DNA from: Pseudomonas gingeri
Lineage (GTDB): Bacteria > Pseudomonadota > Gammaproteobacteria > Pseudomonadales > Pseudomonadaceae
DNA length: 64,000 nt
Direction: 5' to 3'
NCBI RefSeq assembly: GCF_013385635.1
Contig: NZ_JACAPR010000007.1
Coordinates: forward strand, 93,427-157,426
Part shown: in pieces, positions 8,260 to 16,924 of the stretch
Position numbering within the stretch: position 1 is the first letter of the stretch
Layout: each line of letters starts with the position of its first letter
Notes under the pieces: model-generated
What the model was told of the DNA's origin: nothing
Seen by the model: the letters and a program-made list of their open reading frames with translations, nothing else
Database searches by the model: none
Translations under genes and position numbers: made by a program

Positions 8260-10137
8260 ATGAGTCACCCCTCACAGTTCAGCCTACTGCGTACGCGGCG
8301 CTTCCTGCCGTTCTTCGTGACCCAGTCGCTTGGAGCGTTCAATGACAACATCTTCAAGCAGTCGTTGATCCTCGCCATTCTCTATAAGCTGAGCATCGAC
8401 GGCGATCGCGGGATCTGGGTCAACCTCTGTGCCTTGCTGTTTATCCTGCCGTTCTTCCTGTTCTCGGCCCTGGCCGGGCAGTTTGGCGAGAAGTTCGCCA
8501 AGGACGCGCTGATCCGCCTGATCAAGCTCGGGGAAATCGCCATCATGGCGGTCGGGGCCGTGGGTTTTCTGTTCGACCACCTGTCCCTGATGTTGGTGGC
8601 GCTGTTTGCCATGGGCACTCATTCGGCGCTGTTCGGTCCGGTGAAGTATTCGATCCTGCCCCAGGCGCTGCGCGAAGAAGAGCTGGTGGGCGGCAACGGC
8701 CTAGTGGAGATGGGCACCTTCCTGGCAATCCTGGCCGGGACCATCGGTGCCGGGATCATGATGTCTTCCAGTCATTACGCACCGGTGGTCTCCGTAGCCA
8801 TCATCGGCGTGGCGGTCCTCGGTTATCTGGCCAGTCGTGGCATTCCCCGTGCGGCGGCGTCCAGCCCGCAACTGCGGCTGAACTGGAATATCTTCAGCCA
8901 GTCCTGGGCCACCTTGCGCCTGGGGCTGGGGCAGACACCGGCGGTGTCGCGCTCGATTGTCGGCAACTCCTGGTTCTGGTTTGTCGGGGCGATCTATCTG
9001 ACGCAGATTCCGGCCTACGCCAAGGAATGGATGTACGGCGATGAAACCGTGGTGACGCTGATCCTTACGGTGTTCTCGGTGGGCATCGCGGTCGGTTCGA
9101 TGCTCTGCGAGCGTCTGTCCGGGCGCAAGGTGGAAATCGGCCTGGTGCCTTTCGGCTCCTTTGGCCTGACGCTGTTCGGCCTGCTGTTGTGGTGGCATTC
9201 GGGCAACCTGCCGCAGAACATCCAGGCCAATGACTGGCTGAATGTGCTCGGCCATCATGAAGCCTGGTGGGTGTTGATCGATATCCTCGGCCTGGGTGTC
9301 TTCGGCGGTTTCTATATCGTGCCGCTGTATGCCTTGATCCAGTCGCGCACCGCCGAGAACGAGCGGGCCCGGGTGATCGCCGCGAACAACATTCTCAATG
9401 CGTTGTTCATGGTGGTTTCGGCGATCGTCTCGATCCTCTTGCTGAGTGTGGCGAAGCTGTCGATCCCGGAGTTGTTCCTGGTGGTGTCGCTGATGAACAT
9501 CGCGGTCAATGCCTACATCTTCAAGATCGTCCCCGAATTCAGCATGCGTTTCATGATCTGGCTGCTCAGCCATTCCATGTACCGGGTCGAGCACAAAAAC
9601 CTCGAGCTGATCCCCGATGAGGGACCGGCGTTGCTGGTGTGCAATCACGTGTCGTTCGTCGATGCGCTACTGATCGGTGGCGCGGTGCGCCGGCCGATCC
9701 GCTTCGTGATGTACTACAAGATCTACAAGTTACCGGTGCTCAACTTCATCTTCCGTACCGCCGGTGCCATTCCGATTGCCGGGCGCAGCGAAGACGCGGA
9801 AATCTACGAGCGTGCGTTCCGGAAAATCGCCGAGTATCTGAAAGATGGCGAGCTGGTGTGCATTTTTCCCGAGGGCAAGTTGACCACCGATGGCGAGGTC
9901 AACGAATTCAAGGGCGGCATGACCCGCGTGCTGGAGGAAACCCCGGTGCCGGTAATTCCCCTGGCGCTGCAAGGCTTGTGGGGCAGTTTCTTCAGCCGCG
10001 ATCCGCAGAAGGGCCTGTTCCGTCGCCTCTGGTCACGGGTGACATTGGTGGCGGGGCCGGCGGTGGCGGCCGAGGTGGCGGTGCCGGCGCAATTGCGCGA
10101 GCAGGTGCTGCAGTTGCGGGGGATGGAGCATCGGTAG
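8260..10137 (+). CDS. LplT-PlsC fusion: lysophospholipid flippase and acyltransferase
   Basis: A 625-residue two-domain inner-membrane protein. Residues 1 to about 420 form an MFS transporter like LplT (FVTQSLGAFNDNIFKQ near the N terminus is characteristic). Residues about 440-620 form a PlsC-type glycerophospholipid acyltransferase with the NHVSFVD motif (HX4D, near 461-467) and FPEGKL (near 535). E. coli Aas/LplT splits these jobs between proteins and adds an acyl-ACP synthetase, which is missing here. The likely role is retrieval and reacylation of lysophospholipids at the inner membrane. A REPIN follows the gene. Confidence 0.85.
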   Translation: MSHPSQFSLLRTRRFLPFFVTQSLGAFNDNIFKQSLILAILYKLSIDGDRGIWVNLCALLFILPFFLFSALAGQFGEKFAKDALIRLIKLGEIAIMAVGAVGFLFDHLSLMLVALFAMGTHSALFGPVKYSILPQALREEELVGGNGLVEMGTFLAILAGTIGAGIMMSSSHYAPVVSVAIIGVAVLGYLASRGIPRAAASSPQLRLNWNIFSQSWATLRLGLGQTPAVSRSIVGNSWFWFVGAIYLTQIPAYAKEWMYGDETVVTLILTVFSVGIAVGSMLCERLSGRKVEIGLVPFGSFGLTLFGLLLWWHSGNLPQNIQANDWLNVLGHHEAWWVLIDILGLGVFGGFYIVPLYALIQSRTAENERARVIAANNILNALFMVVSAIVSILLLSVAKLSIPELFLVVSLMNIAVNAYIFKIVPEFSMRFMIWLLSHSMYRVEHKNLELIPDEGPALLVCNHVSFVDALLIGGAVRRPIRFVMYYKIYKLPVLNFIFRTAGAIPIAGRSEDAEIYERAFRKIAEYLKDGELVCIFPEGKLTTDGEVNEFKGGMTRVLEETPVPVIPLALQGLWGSFFSRDPQKGLFRRLWSRVTLVAGPAVAAEVAVPAQLREQVLQLRGMEHR

Positions 10138-10180
10138 AGGGTTGCGTGTTCAACCATCACTTATGGTTGGACACGGCCCT

Positions 10181-10265
10181 TGTAGGAGCTGGCTTGCCGG
10201 CGATGGCGTCCGATCAGGCGATGCAAGGCTTACTGGCCTCATCGCCGGCAAGCCGGCTCCTACAG
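10181..10265. repeat. REPIN (paired inverted REPs)
   Basis: Two inverted REP cores, TGTAGGAGCTGGCTTGCCGG and CCGGCAAGCCGGCTCCTACA, flank a variable linker, in the gap between the convergent LplT-PlsC and gdx genes. Confidence 0.9.
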
Positions 10266-10291
10266 GGGATTGTGTTGGGGCAGGCAGAGTG

Positions 10292-10609
10292 TCAGGCCGC
10301 CGAAACCTTCAGGCCGATCAGCCCGGCAATGATCAGCGCCACGCTCGCCAGCCGGAACAGGGCCATGGACTCGCCGAACAGGATGATGCCGGCGATCACC
10401 GTGCCCACCGCGCCGACACCGGTCCAGATCGCGTAGGCGGTCCCCAGCGGCAATTCCTTCATGGCAAGGCCCAGCAGGCCGAGGCTGATGGCCATGGCGG
10501 CAACGGTCAGGGCGGTGGGCAGCGGGCGGCTGAAGCCATCGGTGTATTTCAGGCCGACGGCCCAACCGACTTCAAACAGACCGGCGAAAAACAGAATGAT
10601 CCAGGACAT
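10292..10609 (-). CDS. gdx: Guanidinium exporter Gdx (SugE-type SMR)
   Basis: A 105-residue, four-helix small multidrug resistance protein that exports guanidinium in exchange for protons. All the signature residues of the Gdx subtype sit at the expected positions: Gly10, Glu13 (proton/substrate site), Trp16, Ser42, Tyr59 and Trp62. The ATG at 10609 follows a near-perfect GGAGG. The transcript leader carries two ACGA-loop hairpins, the guanidine-II riboswitch, which independently supports guanidinium as substrate. The gene ends just before a REPIN. Confidence 0.95.
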   Translation of the reverse strand: MSWIILFFAGLFEVGWAVGLKYTDGFSRPLPTALTVAAMAISLGLLGLAMKELPLGTAYAIWTGVGAVGTVIAGIILFGESMALFRLASVALIIAGLIGLKVSAA

Positions 10610-10629
10610 GATGACCTCCATCGATTGAC

Positions 10630-10680
10630 GGGGTCGTCCCCAGATTGATAACTCGATCGAGCCGCAAGGTCGTCCCTGCG
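10630..10680 (-). promoter_or_regulatory. Guanidine-II (mini-ykkC) riboswitch
   Basis: On the minus strand, upstream of gdx, two hairpins each carry an ACGA tetraloop. One is CGCAGGG-ACGA-CCTTGCG (10680-10663, 7-bp stem with one G-U pair); the other is GGGG-ACGA-CCCC (10641-10630, 4-bp stem). A 21-nt linker separates them, and the GGAGG of gdx begins about 11 nt after the second. Twin ACGR-loop hairpins ahead of an SMR gene are the definition of the mini-ykkC motif, which binds guanidinium and turns expression on. Confidence 0.9.
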
Positions 10681-10726
10681 TTGCGCACTATATTGCCCAT
10701 TCTCAACCTGGGGATCAAGCTGTCAC

Positions 10727-11692
10727 TCAGTCGGCCGTGCCCTGGGCGGCCAGTTCGCGGTCCTGCCTGTCACTCATCCGGCGGAACCAGGTCGAGAGCA
10801 GGGCCCCGGAAATATTGTGCCAGACACTGAACAGCGCGCTGGGCACCGCCGCCAATGGCGAGAAGTGCGCGCTGGCCAGGGCGGCGCCCAGCCCGGAGTT
10901 CTGCATGCCGACTTCCAGGGCCAGCGACTTGCGCTGGGCCAGCGGCAGCTTGAACAGGCGGCCGGTGAAATAACCGAGCAGATAACCGAAGCTGTTATGC
11001 AGCATGACCACGGCCATGATCAGCAGTCCCGACTCGGCGATCTTCGCCTGGCTGGCGGCGACCACTGCGGTGACGATGATCACGATGCTCACCACCGAGA
11101 TCAGCGGCAGGACTTCCACCGCATGGCGTACCCGTTCCCCCAGCAGGCGTTGGGCAACCACGCCGAGCACGATGGGTAGCAGCACCACTTGCAGGATCGA
11201 CCAGAACAGCTCCATGAACGACACCGGCAACCAGGCCGAGGCCAGCAGCCAGATCAGCGCCGGGGTCAGCAACGGGGCGAGCAGGGTGGTGACCGCGGCA
11301 ATCGCCACCGACAGCGCCAGGTCGCCACGGGCCAGCCAGGTCATCACATTGGACGAAGTGCCGCTCGGGCAGCAACCGACCAGGATTACCCCGACAGCAA
11401 TTTCCGCCGGCAGTTGGAAGGCTCGGCAGAGCAGCCAGGCGACGCCCGGCATGATAATGAAATGGGCGACCACGCCAAGGGCCACGCGCCAGGGATGGCG
11501 GGCGACTTCGGCGAAGTCTTCGAGTTTGAGGGTCAGGCCCATGCCGAACATCACCAGGCCGAGCAGGGGCACGATGGCGACTTTCAGGCTGATGAACCAG
11601 GCAGGTTGCAGAAACGCCAGCACGGCGAAAATCAGCACCCAGTAGGCGAAGGTGTTACCGACAAAGCGGCTGAGTGCGGCCAGTGCGCGCAT
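10727..11692 (-). CDS. Bile acid:sodium symporter family protein
   Basis: A 321-residue membrane protein with about ten helices of the BASS/SBF family. Conserved family features include the Pro-rich crossing segment VGCCPSGTSSNVMTWLARGD (about 104-123) and EVGMQNSGLG near the second crossover, which form the sodium and substrate sites. In bacteria such proteins carry organic anions including pantoate and other carboxylates rather than necessarily bile acids. The start at 11692 follows AAGGA. It lies upstream of gdx on the same strand, but the riboswitch and its own promoter region separate the two. Confidence 0.85.
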   Translation of the reverse strand: MRALAALSRFVGNTFAYWVLIFAVLAFLQPAWFISLKVAIVPLLGLVMFGMGLTLKLEDFAEVARHPWRVALGVVAHFIIMPGVAWLLCRAFQLPAEIAVGVILVGCCPSGTSSNVMTWLARGDLALSVAIAAVTTLLAPLLTPALIWLLASAWLPVSFMELFWSILQVVLLPIVLGVVAQRLLGERVRHAVEVLPLISVVSIVIIVTAVVAASQAKIAESGLLIMAVVMLHNSFGYLLGYFTGRLFKLPLAQRKSLALEVGMQNSGLGAALASAHFSPLAAVPSALFSVWHNISGALLSTWFRRMSDRQDRELAAQGTAD

Positions 11693-11736
11693 GGGATTTC
11701 CTTGTTATTTGAGTTCGTCATCTTGACCCGGCCCCT

Positions 11737-11837
11737 TGCAGGAGCCGGCTTGTCGGGACGCCGCCTCGCAGCGATGAGGCCCTTGAGCCTTGTGGTGGCT
11801 GTGCGGACGCTATCGCCAGCAAGCCGGCTCCCACAGG
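11737..11837. repeat. REPIN
   Basis: Diverged inverted REP pair: GCAGGAGCCGGCTTGTCGGG at the left and CGCCAGCAAGCCGGCTCCCACAG at the right, with the GATGAGGCCCTTGAGCC linker. Confidence 0.8.
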
Positions 11838-11878
11838 GAATGGATGTCGTACGCCCGTTCCGTGCCCGACATGGCCCT

Positions 11879-11940
11879 TGTAGCTGGCTTACCAGCGATG
11901 AGGCGGACGCTATCGCCGGCAAGTCGGCTCCTGCACAGGG
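11879..11940. repeat. Short REPIN
   Basis: A second, shorter pair 41 bp after the previous one: TGTAGCTGGCTTACCAGCGATG facing CGCCGGCAAGTCGGCTCCTGCA. Several core bases are mutated. Confidence 0.7.
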
Positions 11941-11953
11941 CCCGCGTCCGGCA

Positions 11954-12874
11954 TCAGATGCCCTGCGGAATTTCCTCGCCACCCAGGGCGTCGAACAACT
12001 CAGGCAGGAACTCGCCGAAGGTCAGCATCATCAGGGTGAAGCTGGCGTCCAGCTGGCCCAGGGCTTCTTCGCCACCGTCCTGTTCCGCCTGGTCCTGCAG
12101 CAGGTCTTCGAACTTCAGGCGCTTGACCACCATCTTGTCATCGAGCACGAAGGACAGCTTGTCCTGCCAGGCCAATGCCAGCTGGGTGACCATCTTGCCG
12201 GTGCTCAGGTGCAGCTGGATTTCCTCGCCGGTCAGGTCCTGGCGCTTGCAGCGGACGATGCCGCCATCTTCCTGGGTGTCGCGCAGTTCGCACTCGTCGA
12301 GGACAAAGAAGTGCTCGGCGGCTTTCAGGGTCTTGACCCAGTCGGTCATCACCGCGGTCGGCGCGGTCTTCACGGTCAGCGGACGAACCGGCAGGGTGCC
12401 GAGTACTTCACGCAGGGTCGACAGCAGGTCTTCGGCGCGTTTCGGGCTGGCCGAGTTGACCAGGATCAGGCCCTGTTTCGGCGCGATCGCGGCAAAGGTC
12501 GCCGAGCGACGGATAAAGGCACGGGGCAGGAACGCCTGGATGATTTCATCCTTGAGTTGATCGCGTTCCTTCTTGTAGACCTTGCGCATTTGCTCGGCCT
12601 CGATCTCCTCGACCTTTTCCTTCAGTGCGTCACGCACCACGCTGCCGGGCAGGATGCGCTCTTCCTTGCGTGCTGCGACCAGCAGGAAGTCGCCGCTGAC
12701 GTGGACCAGCGGGGCGTCTTCACCCTTGCCGAACGGAGCGACGAAGCCATAGGTGGTCAACTCCTGGCTTGCACAGGGGCGGGCCGGTTTGGTCGCCAGT
12801 GCGGTTTCCAACGCCTCGGCATCAAAAGGCAGATCTTGGGTCAGGCGATAGATAAGCAGGTTTTTGAACCACAT
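11954..12874 (-). CDS. rdgC: Recombination-associated protein RdgC
   Basis: A 306-residue protein matching RdgC over its full length. RdgC forms a ring-shaped dimer around DNA and restrains RecA-dependent recombination. The characteristic N terminus [13 protein letters not shown] begins at 12874, after a clear AAGGAGAG site. An alternative ATG eight codons upstream lacks a better ribosome site and falls outside the family start. It is probably monocistronic. Confidence 0.95.
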   Translation of the reverse strand: MWFKNLLIYRLTQDLPFDAEALETALATKPARPCASQELTTYGFVAPFGKGEDAPLVHVSGDFLLVAARKEERILPGSVVRDALKEKVEEIEAEQMRKVYKKERDQLKDEIIQAFLPRAFIRRSATFAAIAPKQGLILVNSASPKRAEDLLSTLREVLGTLPVRPLTVKTAPTAVMTDWVKTLKAAEHFFVLDECELRDTQEDGGIVRCKRQDLTGEEIQLHLSTGKMVTQLALAWQDKLSFVLDDKMVVKRLKFEDLLQDQAEQDGGEEALGQLDASFTLMMLTFGEFLPELFDALGGEEIPQGI

Positions 12875-12984
12875 GGGGTGAATCTCTCCTTTATACAAAG
12901 GAGGGCATTATTCTCTTCGTGGCCCGATAGGCCAACCCTCTGCTAAGTCTTTGGAAGGCCTGAGAAAAATATTAAAGAAAGTGC

Positions 12985-13013
12985 TTGCCAGAGTGTGGAG
13001 TGCTCCGTAGAAT
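12985..13013 (+). promoter_or_regulatory. Sigma70 promoter of the first tRNA unit
   Basis: TTGCCA (12985-12990), a 17-bp spacer and TAGAAT (13008-13013) are followed by a GC-rich discriminator (GCGCGCC), the arrangement expected for a stable-RNA promoter under stringent control. tRNA-Val begins 21 bp further on. Confidence 0.75.
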
Positions 13014-13034
13014 GCGCGCCACACCGAAAGCGAA

Positions 13035-13110
13035 GGGTGATTAGCTCAGCCGGGAGAGCATCTGCCTTACAAGCAGAGGGTCGGCGGTTCGATCCCGTCA
13101 TCACCCACCA
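13035..13110 (+). tRNA. tRNA-Val (TAC), copy 1
   Basis: A 76-nt tRNA with encoded CCA. The acceptor stem GGGTGAT pairs with ATCACCC, the D arm has AGCTCAG, the anticodon loop is CTTACAA (anticodon TAC, valine), and the T loop has GTTCGAT. Confidence 0.97.
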
Positions 13111-13129
13111 TTCGTCAACAGTGTTACGC

Positions 13130-13206
13130 GCAGCGGTAGTTCAGTCGGTTAGAATACCGGCCTGTCACGCCGGGGGTCGCGGGTTCGAGTCCCGTCCGCT
13201 GCGCCA
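13130..13206 (+). tRNA. tRNA-Asp (GTC), copy 1
   Basis: A 77-nt tRNA with encoded CCA. Acceptor GCAGCGG pairs with CCGCTGC, the anticodon loop reads CTGTCAC (anticodon GTC, aspartate), and the T loop has GTTCGAG. It follows tRNA-Val by 19 nt and is probably cotranscribed. Confidence 0.97.
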
Positions 13207-13246
13207 TATTCGATGTTCTGGACCACTGAACGCCAGGACATCACGG

Positions 13247-13272
13247 AAAGCCCGCCTTGTGCGGGCTTTTTG
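13247..13272 (+). terminator. Intrinsic terminator of tRNA unit 1
   Basis: AAAGCCCGC (13247-13255) pairs with GCGGGCTTT (13261-13269), loop CTTGT, followed by T residues. A second weaker stem (ATGTTCTGG/CCAGGACAT) lies just upstream. Confidence 0.85.
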
Positions 13273-13372
13273 CTGTCTGCTGTTTGCAAAAAATCCTGGA
13301 TTTAAAAAAAGATTATTTAAATCAGTGCGTTATGGATTTTTTGTGGCATAATGCACCCACACCGAAAGCGAA

Positions 13373-13448
13373 GGGTGATTAGCTCAGCCGGGAGAGCATC
13401 TGCCTTACAAGCAGAGGGTCGGCGGTTCGATCCCGTCATCACCCACCA
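13373..13448 (+). tRNA. tRNA-Val (TAC), copy 2
   Basis: Identical in sequence to the tRNA-Val at 13035, offset by 338 bp, with the same 5' flank (ACACCGAAAGCGAA). A CATAAT -10-like hexamer lies at 13347-13352 with no good -35, so expression may rely partly on a weak promoter or on read-through. Confidence 0.97.
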
Positions 13449-13467
13449 TTCGATATCAGTGTTACGC

Positions 13468-13544
13468 GCAGCGGTAGTTCAGTCGGTTAGAATACCGGCC
13501 TGTCACGCCGGGGGTCGCGGGTTCGAGTCCCGTCCGCTGCGCCA
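13468..13544 (+). tRNA. tRNA-Asp (GTC), copy 2
   Basis: Identical to the tRNA-Asp at 13130. The Val-Asp spacer is again 19 nt but differs in its middle five bases (ATATC against GTCAA). Confidence 0.97.
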
Positions 13545-13584
13545 TATTCGATGTCCTGGACCACTGAACGCCAGGACATCACGG

Positions 13585-13610
13585 AAAGCCCGCCTTGTGC
13601 GGGCTTTTTT
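13585..13610 (+). terminator. Intrinsic terminator of tRNA unit 2
   Basis: The same stem as in unit 1 (AAAGCCCGC/GCGGGCTTT), followed by a longer run of six T residues. The preceding accessory stem is ATGTCCTGG/CCAGGACAT, fully paired here. Confidence 0.88.
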
Positions 13611-13673
13611 GTGCCTGTGGTTTTTTAGACGCATCGGGTGAGCCCGCTCGCCACAAGGGGCGTGCGGCTGCTC

Positions 13674-14810
13674 TTATTGCTCGGCGTTGCGGCTATGCCG
13701 GTAATCGCTGACCGCGTCATACACCGCCTTGCGCAAGCGGTTGATCCCGCCAACCGGCCGATGGGCCTCCAGGCCGTGCCACGGACTGAACGACTGATTG
13801 TCACAGGCGATATTCTGTTCCAGCGTATCGAAGTCCTGGGCCGGGATGCGCACGCGCGCCACGGTCTCGTACGGTGCATCGCTTTCCTTCCATTCGATGC
13901 TGGTGTCTTCGATCGGCATGTACTTGTTGGCGTTCTGGCGCTGGATCTGCAAGACGAAGCAGGCCGGTACGCGGTCTGTGGATAACTGCTGGACCAGGGC
14001 GCTGCGCAGGAAGTTGGGCAGGTCCTCGTTCTGCTTCGGCAATTCGTATTCCGGGCAGCTCTGCGGGTCGGGAGCCACTCGGAACTTGGCATTGGCGCTG
14101 CCGAACTTGTACGGCGATACGGAAAAGTAGGTCGTCCGGGTCGGGCTTTTCGGCGCCGGCGCCAGGGTTGCCAGGGCAATGAACAGATGGCGGATCTGCC
14201 AGCCGGTGGGATTCCAGCTCGGGAAAAACGCCAGGACCTTCTTGCCGTCGGCCTGGGCGCCGATGTTCTGCTGGTATTCGGCGACGTCGCTGACAAAAAA
14301 GTTCGGGTGACTGAACATCACGAAATCCTGCTCGTGACGGCCCTGTTGTCCCGCCAGCAACTGCTTGCCGGGGACATCCATCAATTTGATCGCCATGCCG
14401 CGGGCATCTCGGATGCTGTCGAACTGCGGGTAGGCGTTGCCATTGGACAGGCGGATCAATGCCTGCCAGGTCTTGCCCGGCTCGGTGAACACCCCCTGGC
14501 GCAGATCGCTACCCAGGCCATCGAGTACCTGGACTTCGGCCTTCACGCAGCCGTGGGCCTTGGCATGGGCGTCACGCAGAAAGCGTGTGCCTTCGCGGTG
14601 CTGGTCGACGATGCGCACGGCGGTCTGGATGATGTCCTGGGTCATCGCCGACTCACCGGGCGGGACCTGTTCCTCCGCCGACACCGGGCCGCTGTGGCGC
14701 CAGGCATACCAGCCGGTCGACAGTCCCCAGCCGAGCAGGCCGAGACCGACCAGCACCAGCAGGCTCTTGCCGAGAAAGGCGCCGAGGCGCAGCCAGAGTC
14801 GCTTCAACAT
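13674..14810 (-). CDS. Catalase-like heme protein, membrane-anchored
   Basis: A 378-residue catalase-fold protein with one N-terminal membrane helix (about 14-32), so the heme domain is probably periplasmic. The distal His is conserved (His82 in RDAHAKAHG), and a proximal RxxxY heme-ligand motif appears at Arg360-Tyr364. The region matching the catalase active-site Asn reads FSHPNFFVSD, so that Asn seems not to be conserved. Short catalase-related proteins may act as peroxidases or lipid-hydroperoxide enzymes rather than true catalases. The start follows AAGGATG. It is 37 bp downstream of a RoxA-like diheme cytochrome and surely cotranscribed. Confidence 0.85.
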   Translation of the reverse strand: MLKRLWLRLGAFLGKSLLVLVGLGLLGWGLSTGWYAWRHSGPVSAEEQVPPGESAMTQDIIQTAVRIVDQHREGTRFLRDAHAKAHGCVKAEVQVLDGLGSDLRQGVFTEPGKTWQALIRLSNGNAYPQFDSIRDARGMAIKLMDVPGKQLLAGQQGRHEQDFVMFSHPNFFVSDVAEYQQNIGAQADGKKVLAFFPSWNPTGWQIRHLFIALATLAPAPKSPTRTTYFSVSPYKFGSANAKFRVAPDPQSCPEYELPKQNEDLPNFLRSALVQQLSTDRVPACFVLQIQRQNANKYMPIEDTSIEWKESDAPYETVARVRIPAQDFDTLEQNIACDNQSFSPWHGLEAHRPVGGINRLRKAVYDAVSDYRHSRNAEQ

Positions 14811-14847
14811 GGGTACATCCTTTTCGCGTGATCGTGGGGTTGTGGGC

Positions 14848-16656
14848 TCATGGCAGTTGCTGCTCCAGCGGTCCGCCCAGCACCTTCAGGTATTCGAGCA
14901 GGGCCCAGCGCTCTTGCGGTTGCAGCAGGCGGCCGATGACTCCGTTGCCGCGCTTGCCGGCCCGGAATTCGTGGCCGCTGTTGTGGTTGCCGCTGATCCG
15001 GGTATCGAACAGGAAGCCGTTCTCGAAGGCTTTCTGGCGATAGCCCAGGTGGCGGGGATCGTATTCGAAGGTGCCTCTGTAGAAGGTGGTGGCGCGCTCA
15101 TCCTGGGGGGAAAGCAGTTGATAGAGGCTCGGCACCGAGCCGTTGTGCAGGTAGGGCGGCGTGGCCCAGACGCCCGCCAGCGGGCGCGCCTTGTAGGCCC
15201 GCTGTTCGAGTACGCCGATGGGCAGGCCGAAACCGTCCAGTTGGGCACGCTCGGCGGGGCTGACCTTGGCATCGCGGTAGGCGCGCTCCTCGACAAAGGC
15301 GGTGACGTAGGCCAGGCCCTTGGCGACCGACAGTTGGCTCATATCCAGTGGCTGGTCCGGCTTGGGGTGCAGTTGCACTGGCAGTTTTGCCAGCTCAGCC
15401 GGATCCCATTGCAGCGCACTGAGGTCATAACGCTGGTCGGCGATATTGTTGGCGGTGTTCGGATCGGTGCCGATCGCCGCGACCGGAATCGTTTTCAGGT
15501 GCTGCACCGGCCGGCCGTTTTCCTCGCTGATCGACGGCACGTGGCAGCCGGCGCAGTTCTCGGCGAACAGCGTACGACCCTGGGCGGCGCGGGTGAGGTC
15601 GACCTTGCCGAACAGGTCCTCGGGCCAGGTCGGCGGTTTCAGGCGTTGCAGGGTTTCCTCGATCTTGTGCAGGTCGCGCACCCGCACGCTGGAGGGATAA
15701 CGGGCATCGCCCTGGAGCGGCTGGCCATCGGCATCGAAGAAGTTCAGGGTGGCGCCGACGCCCAGGGCCTCGCCGATATTGCGCGCCATGGGTTGCTGGG
15801 CCGAGGCGGTCCACTGGACCCAGTCGAAGGTCCAGATATCCCAGAGTTGCGGGTAGTCCACGGGAGCATTGGCCACCCGGTAGTTCTTGTCGGAGATCGC
15901 ATCACCGAAGCTGGCATTGGCGATCCGGCCGAAAGCATCCGTGCGTCCCGGGCCTTCCAGGGTCGGATACAGGCCGCGATGGGTATCGTTCCAGGCGACG
16001 TGCAGGAAGGTATCCAGGGACTGTTTGACGGCGGCCTGCAGTTCGTCGTGCCGGGCTTCGTATTCGTCGCCGAGGACCTGTCGGGCGAATCGCTTGAACT
16101 TCCAGGGGTTGTAATAGGTGGCGGCGAGGCTAGCGACCAGCGCCTGGCCAAAGCTGCCGCCGCGTACCGTCGGCACGCTCGAGGGCAGCACATGCTGGGC
16201 CGCGCCACCGTCGATCCGCAGCGCCTGTCCTTTGTAGCGCAGCTCGCCGGTGTGGCAGGCGGCGCAAGTGATGTCCAGGTAGCGGGCGTCGCTACCTGGA
16301 TTCTGGTGACGGGTGAAACCTACCGGCAGGTTGCCGGGATTGTCCGCCGTGGCCTGTTGCCTGGGGTCCACCAGGAAGCCGAAACGTGCGAGGTACTCCG
16401 GGGCGGCGAAGCGTTGCTCGGAGAAAGGCAATTCCAGGGCGGTGAACCATTCATAGCGCAGGCCTTTCACCTGGGTACCCTGGGGGGTGTAGTAGAAGGT
16501 CTGGCGGTCGGCCGGGCTCCATTGCTCCAGGTAACGCACCTGTTCCGCAGGCACGTATGTCGGCAATTTCGGATTGGCGATGTAGTACAGGACCACCGCG
16601 AGGCCTAGGCCAAGCAGGAGTATCAGAGCGAGTAACACACGGTAAAATATGCGCAA
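14848..16656 (-). CDS. RoxA-like diheme c-type cytochrome
   Basis: A 602-residue exported cytochrome. An N-terminal hydrophobic segment (about 5-26) acts as signal or anchor. There are two CxxCH heme-c motifs: CAACHT at 131-136 and CAGCHV near 366-371. Overall organisation and spacing resemble the rubber oxygenase RoxA/diheme peroxidase group, which acts in the periplasm on hydrophobic substrates or peroxides. The start appears to be TTG at 16656, with AAGGAT about 8 nt upstream; no ATG gives a full signal sequence. It is the first gene of a two-gene operon with a catalase-like protein. Substrate unknown. Confidence 0.82.
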   Translation of the reverse strand: MRIFYRVLLALILLLGLGLAVVLYYIANPKLPTYVPAEQVRYLEQWSPADRQTFYYTPQGTQVKGLRYEWFTALELPFSEQRFAAPEYLARFGFLVDPRQQATADNPGNLPVGFTRHQNPGSDARYLDITCAACHTGELRYKGQALRIDGGAAQHVLPSSVPTVRGGSFGQALVASLAATYYNPWKFKRFARQVLGDEYEARHDELQAAVKQSLDTFLHVAWNDTHRGLYPTLEGPGRTDAFGRIANASFGDAISDKNYRVANAPVDYPQLWDIWTFDWVQWTASAQQPMARNIGEALGVGATLNFFDADGQPLQGDARYPSSVRVRDLHKIEETLQRLKPPTWPEDLFGKVDLTRAAQGRTLFAENCAGCHVPSISEENGRPVQHLKTIPVAAIGTDPNTANNIADQRYDLSALQWDPAELAKLPVQLHPKPDQPLDMSQLSVAKGLAYVTAFVEERAYRDAKVSPAERAQLDGFGLPIGVLEQRAYKARPLAGVWATPPYLHNGSVPSLYQLLSPQDERATTFYRGTFEYDPRHLGYRQKAFENGFLFDTRISGNHNSGHEFRAGKRGNGVIGRLLQPQERWALLEYLKVLGGPLEQQLP

Positions 16657-16924
16657 GATAACGATCCTTGTCGAGTTGTCATGCTCTTATGCCTGAGCTG
16701 TTGCCATGCAGCAAGTGGCCGTGATGGCCGTCTATGCTGGCCCCTTGTCGGGGGAGGGGCCCGGAGCCGTACGTAAACTGAACGTCAGGGCTTTGTAAAA
16801 TGCCCGGAATGACTGAACTTATTGGCGCTTTACCCCTCTCATCCCCGTAGCCATTGGTCGTGGCCGCCTGATAAGCTCGCGGCTTTACTCGATTGCCCTT
16901 TAGGCGCATGAACAAGGAAATAGC

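Noticed and set aside
13021..13611. CRISPR-like array from repeated blocks
   Set aside because: The repeats are tRNA genes with canonical cloverleaf features, present only twice.
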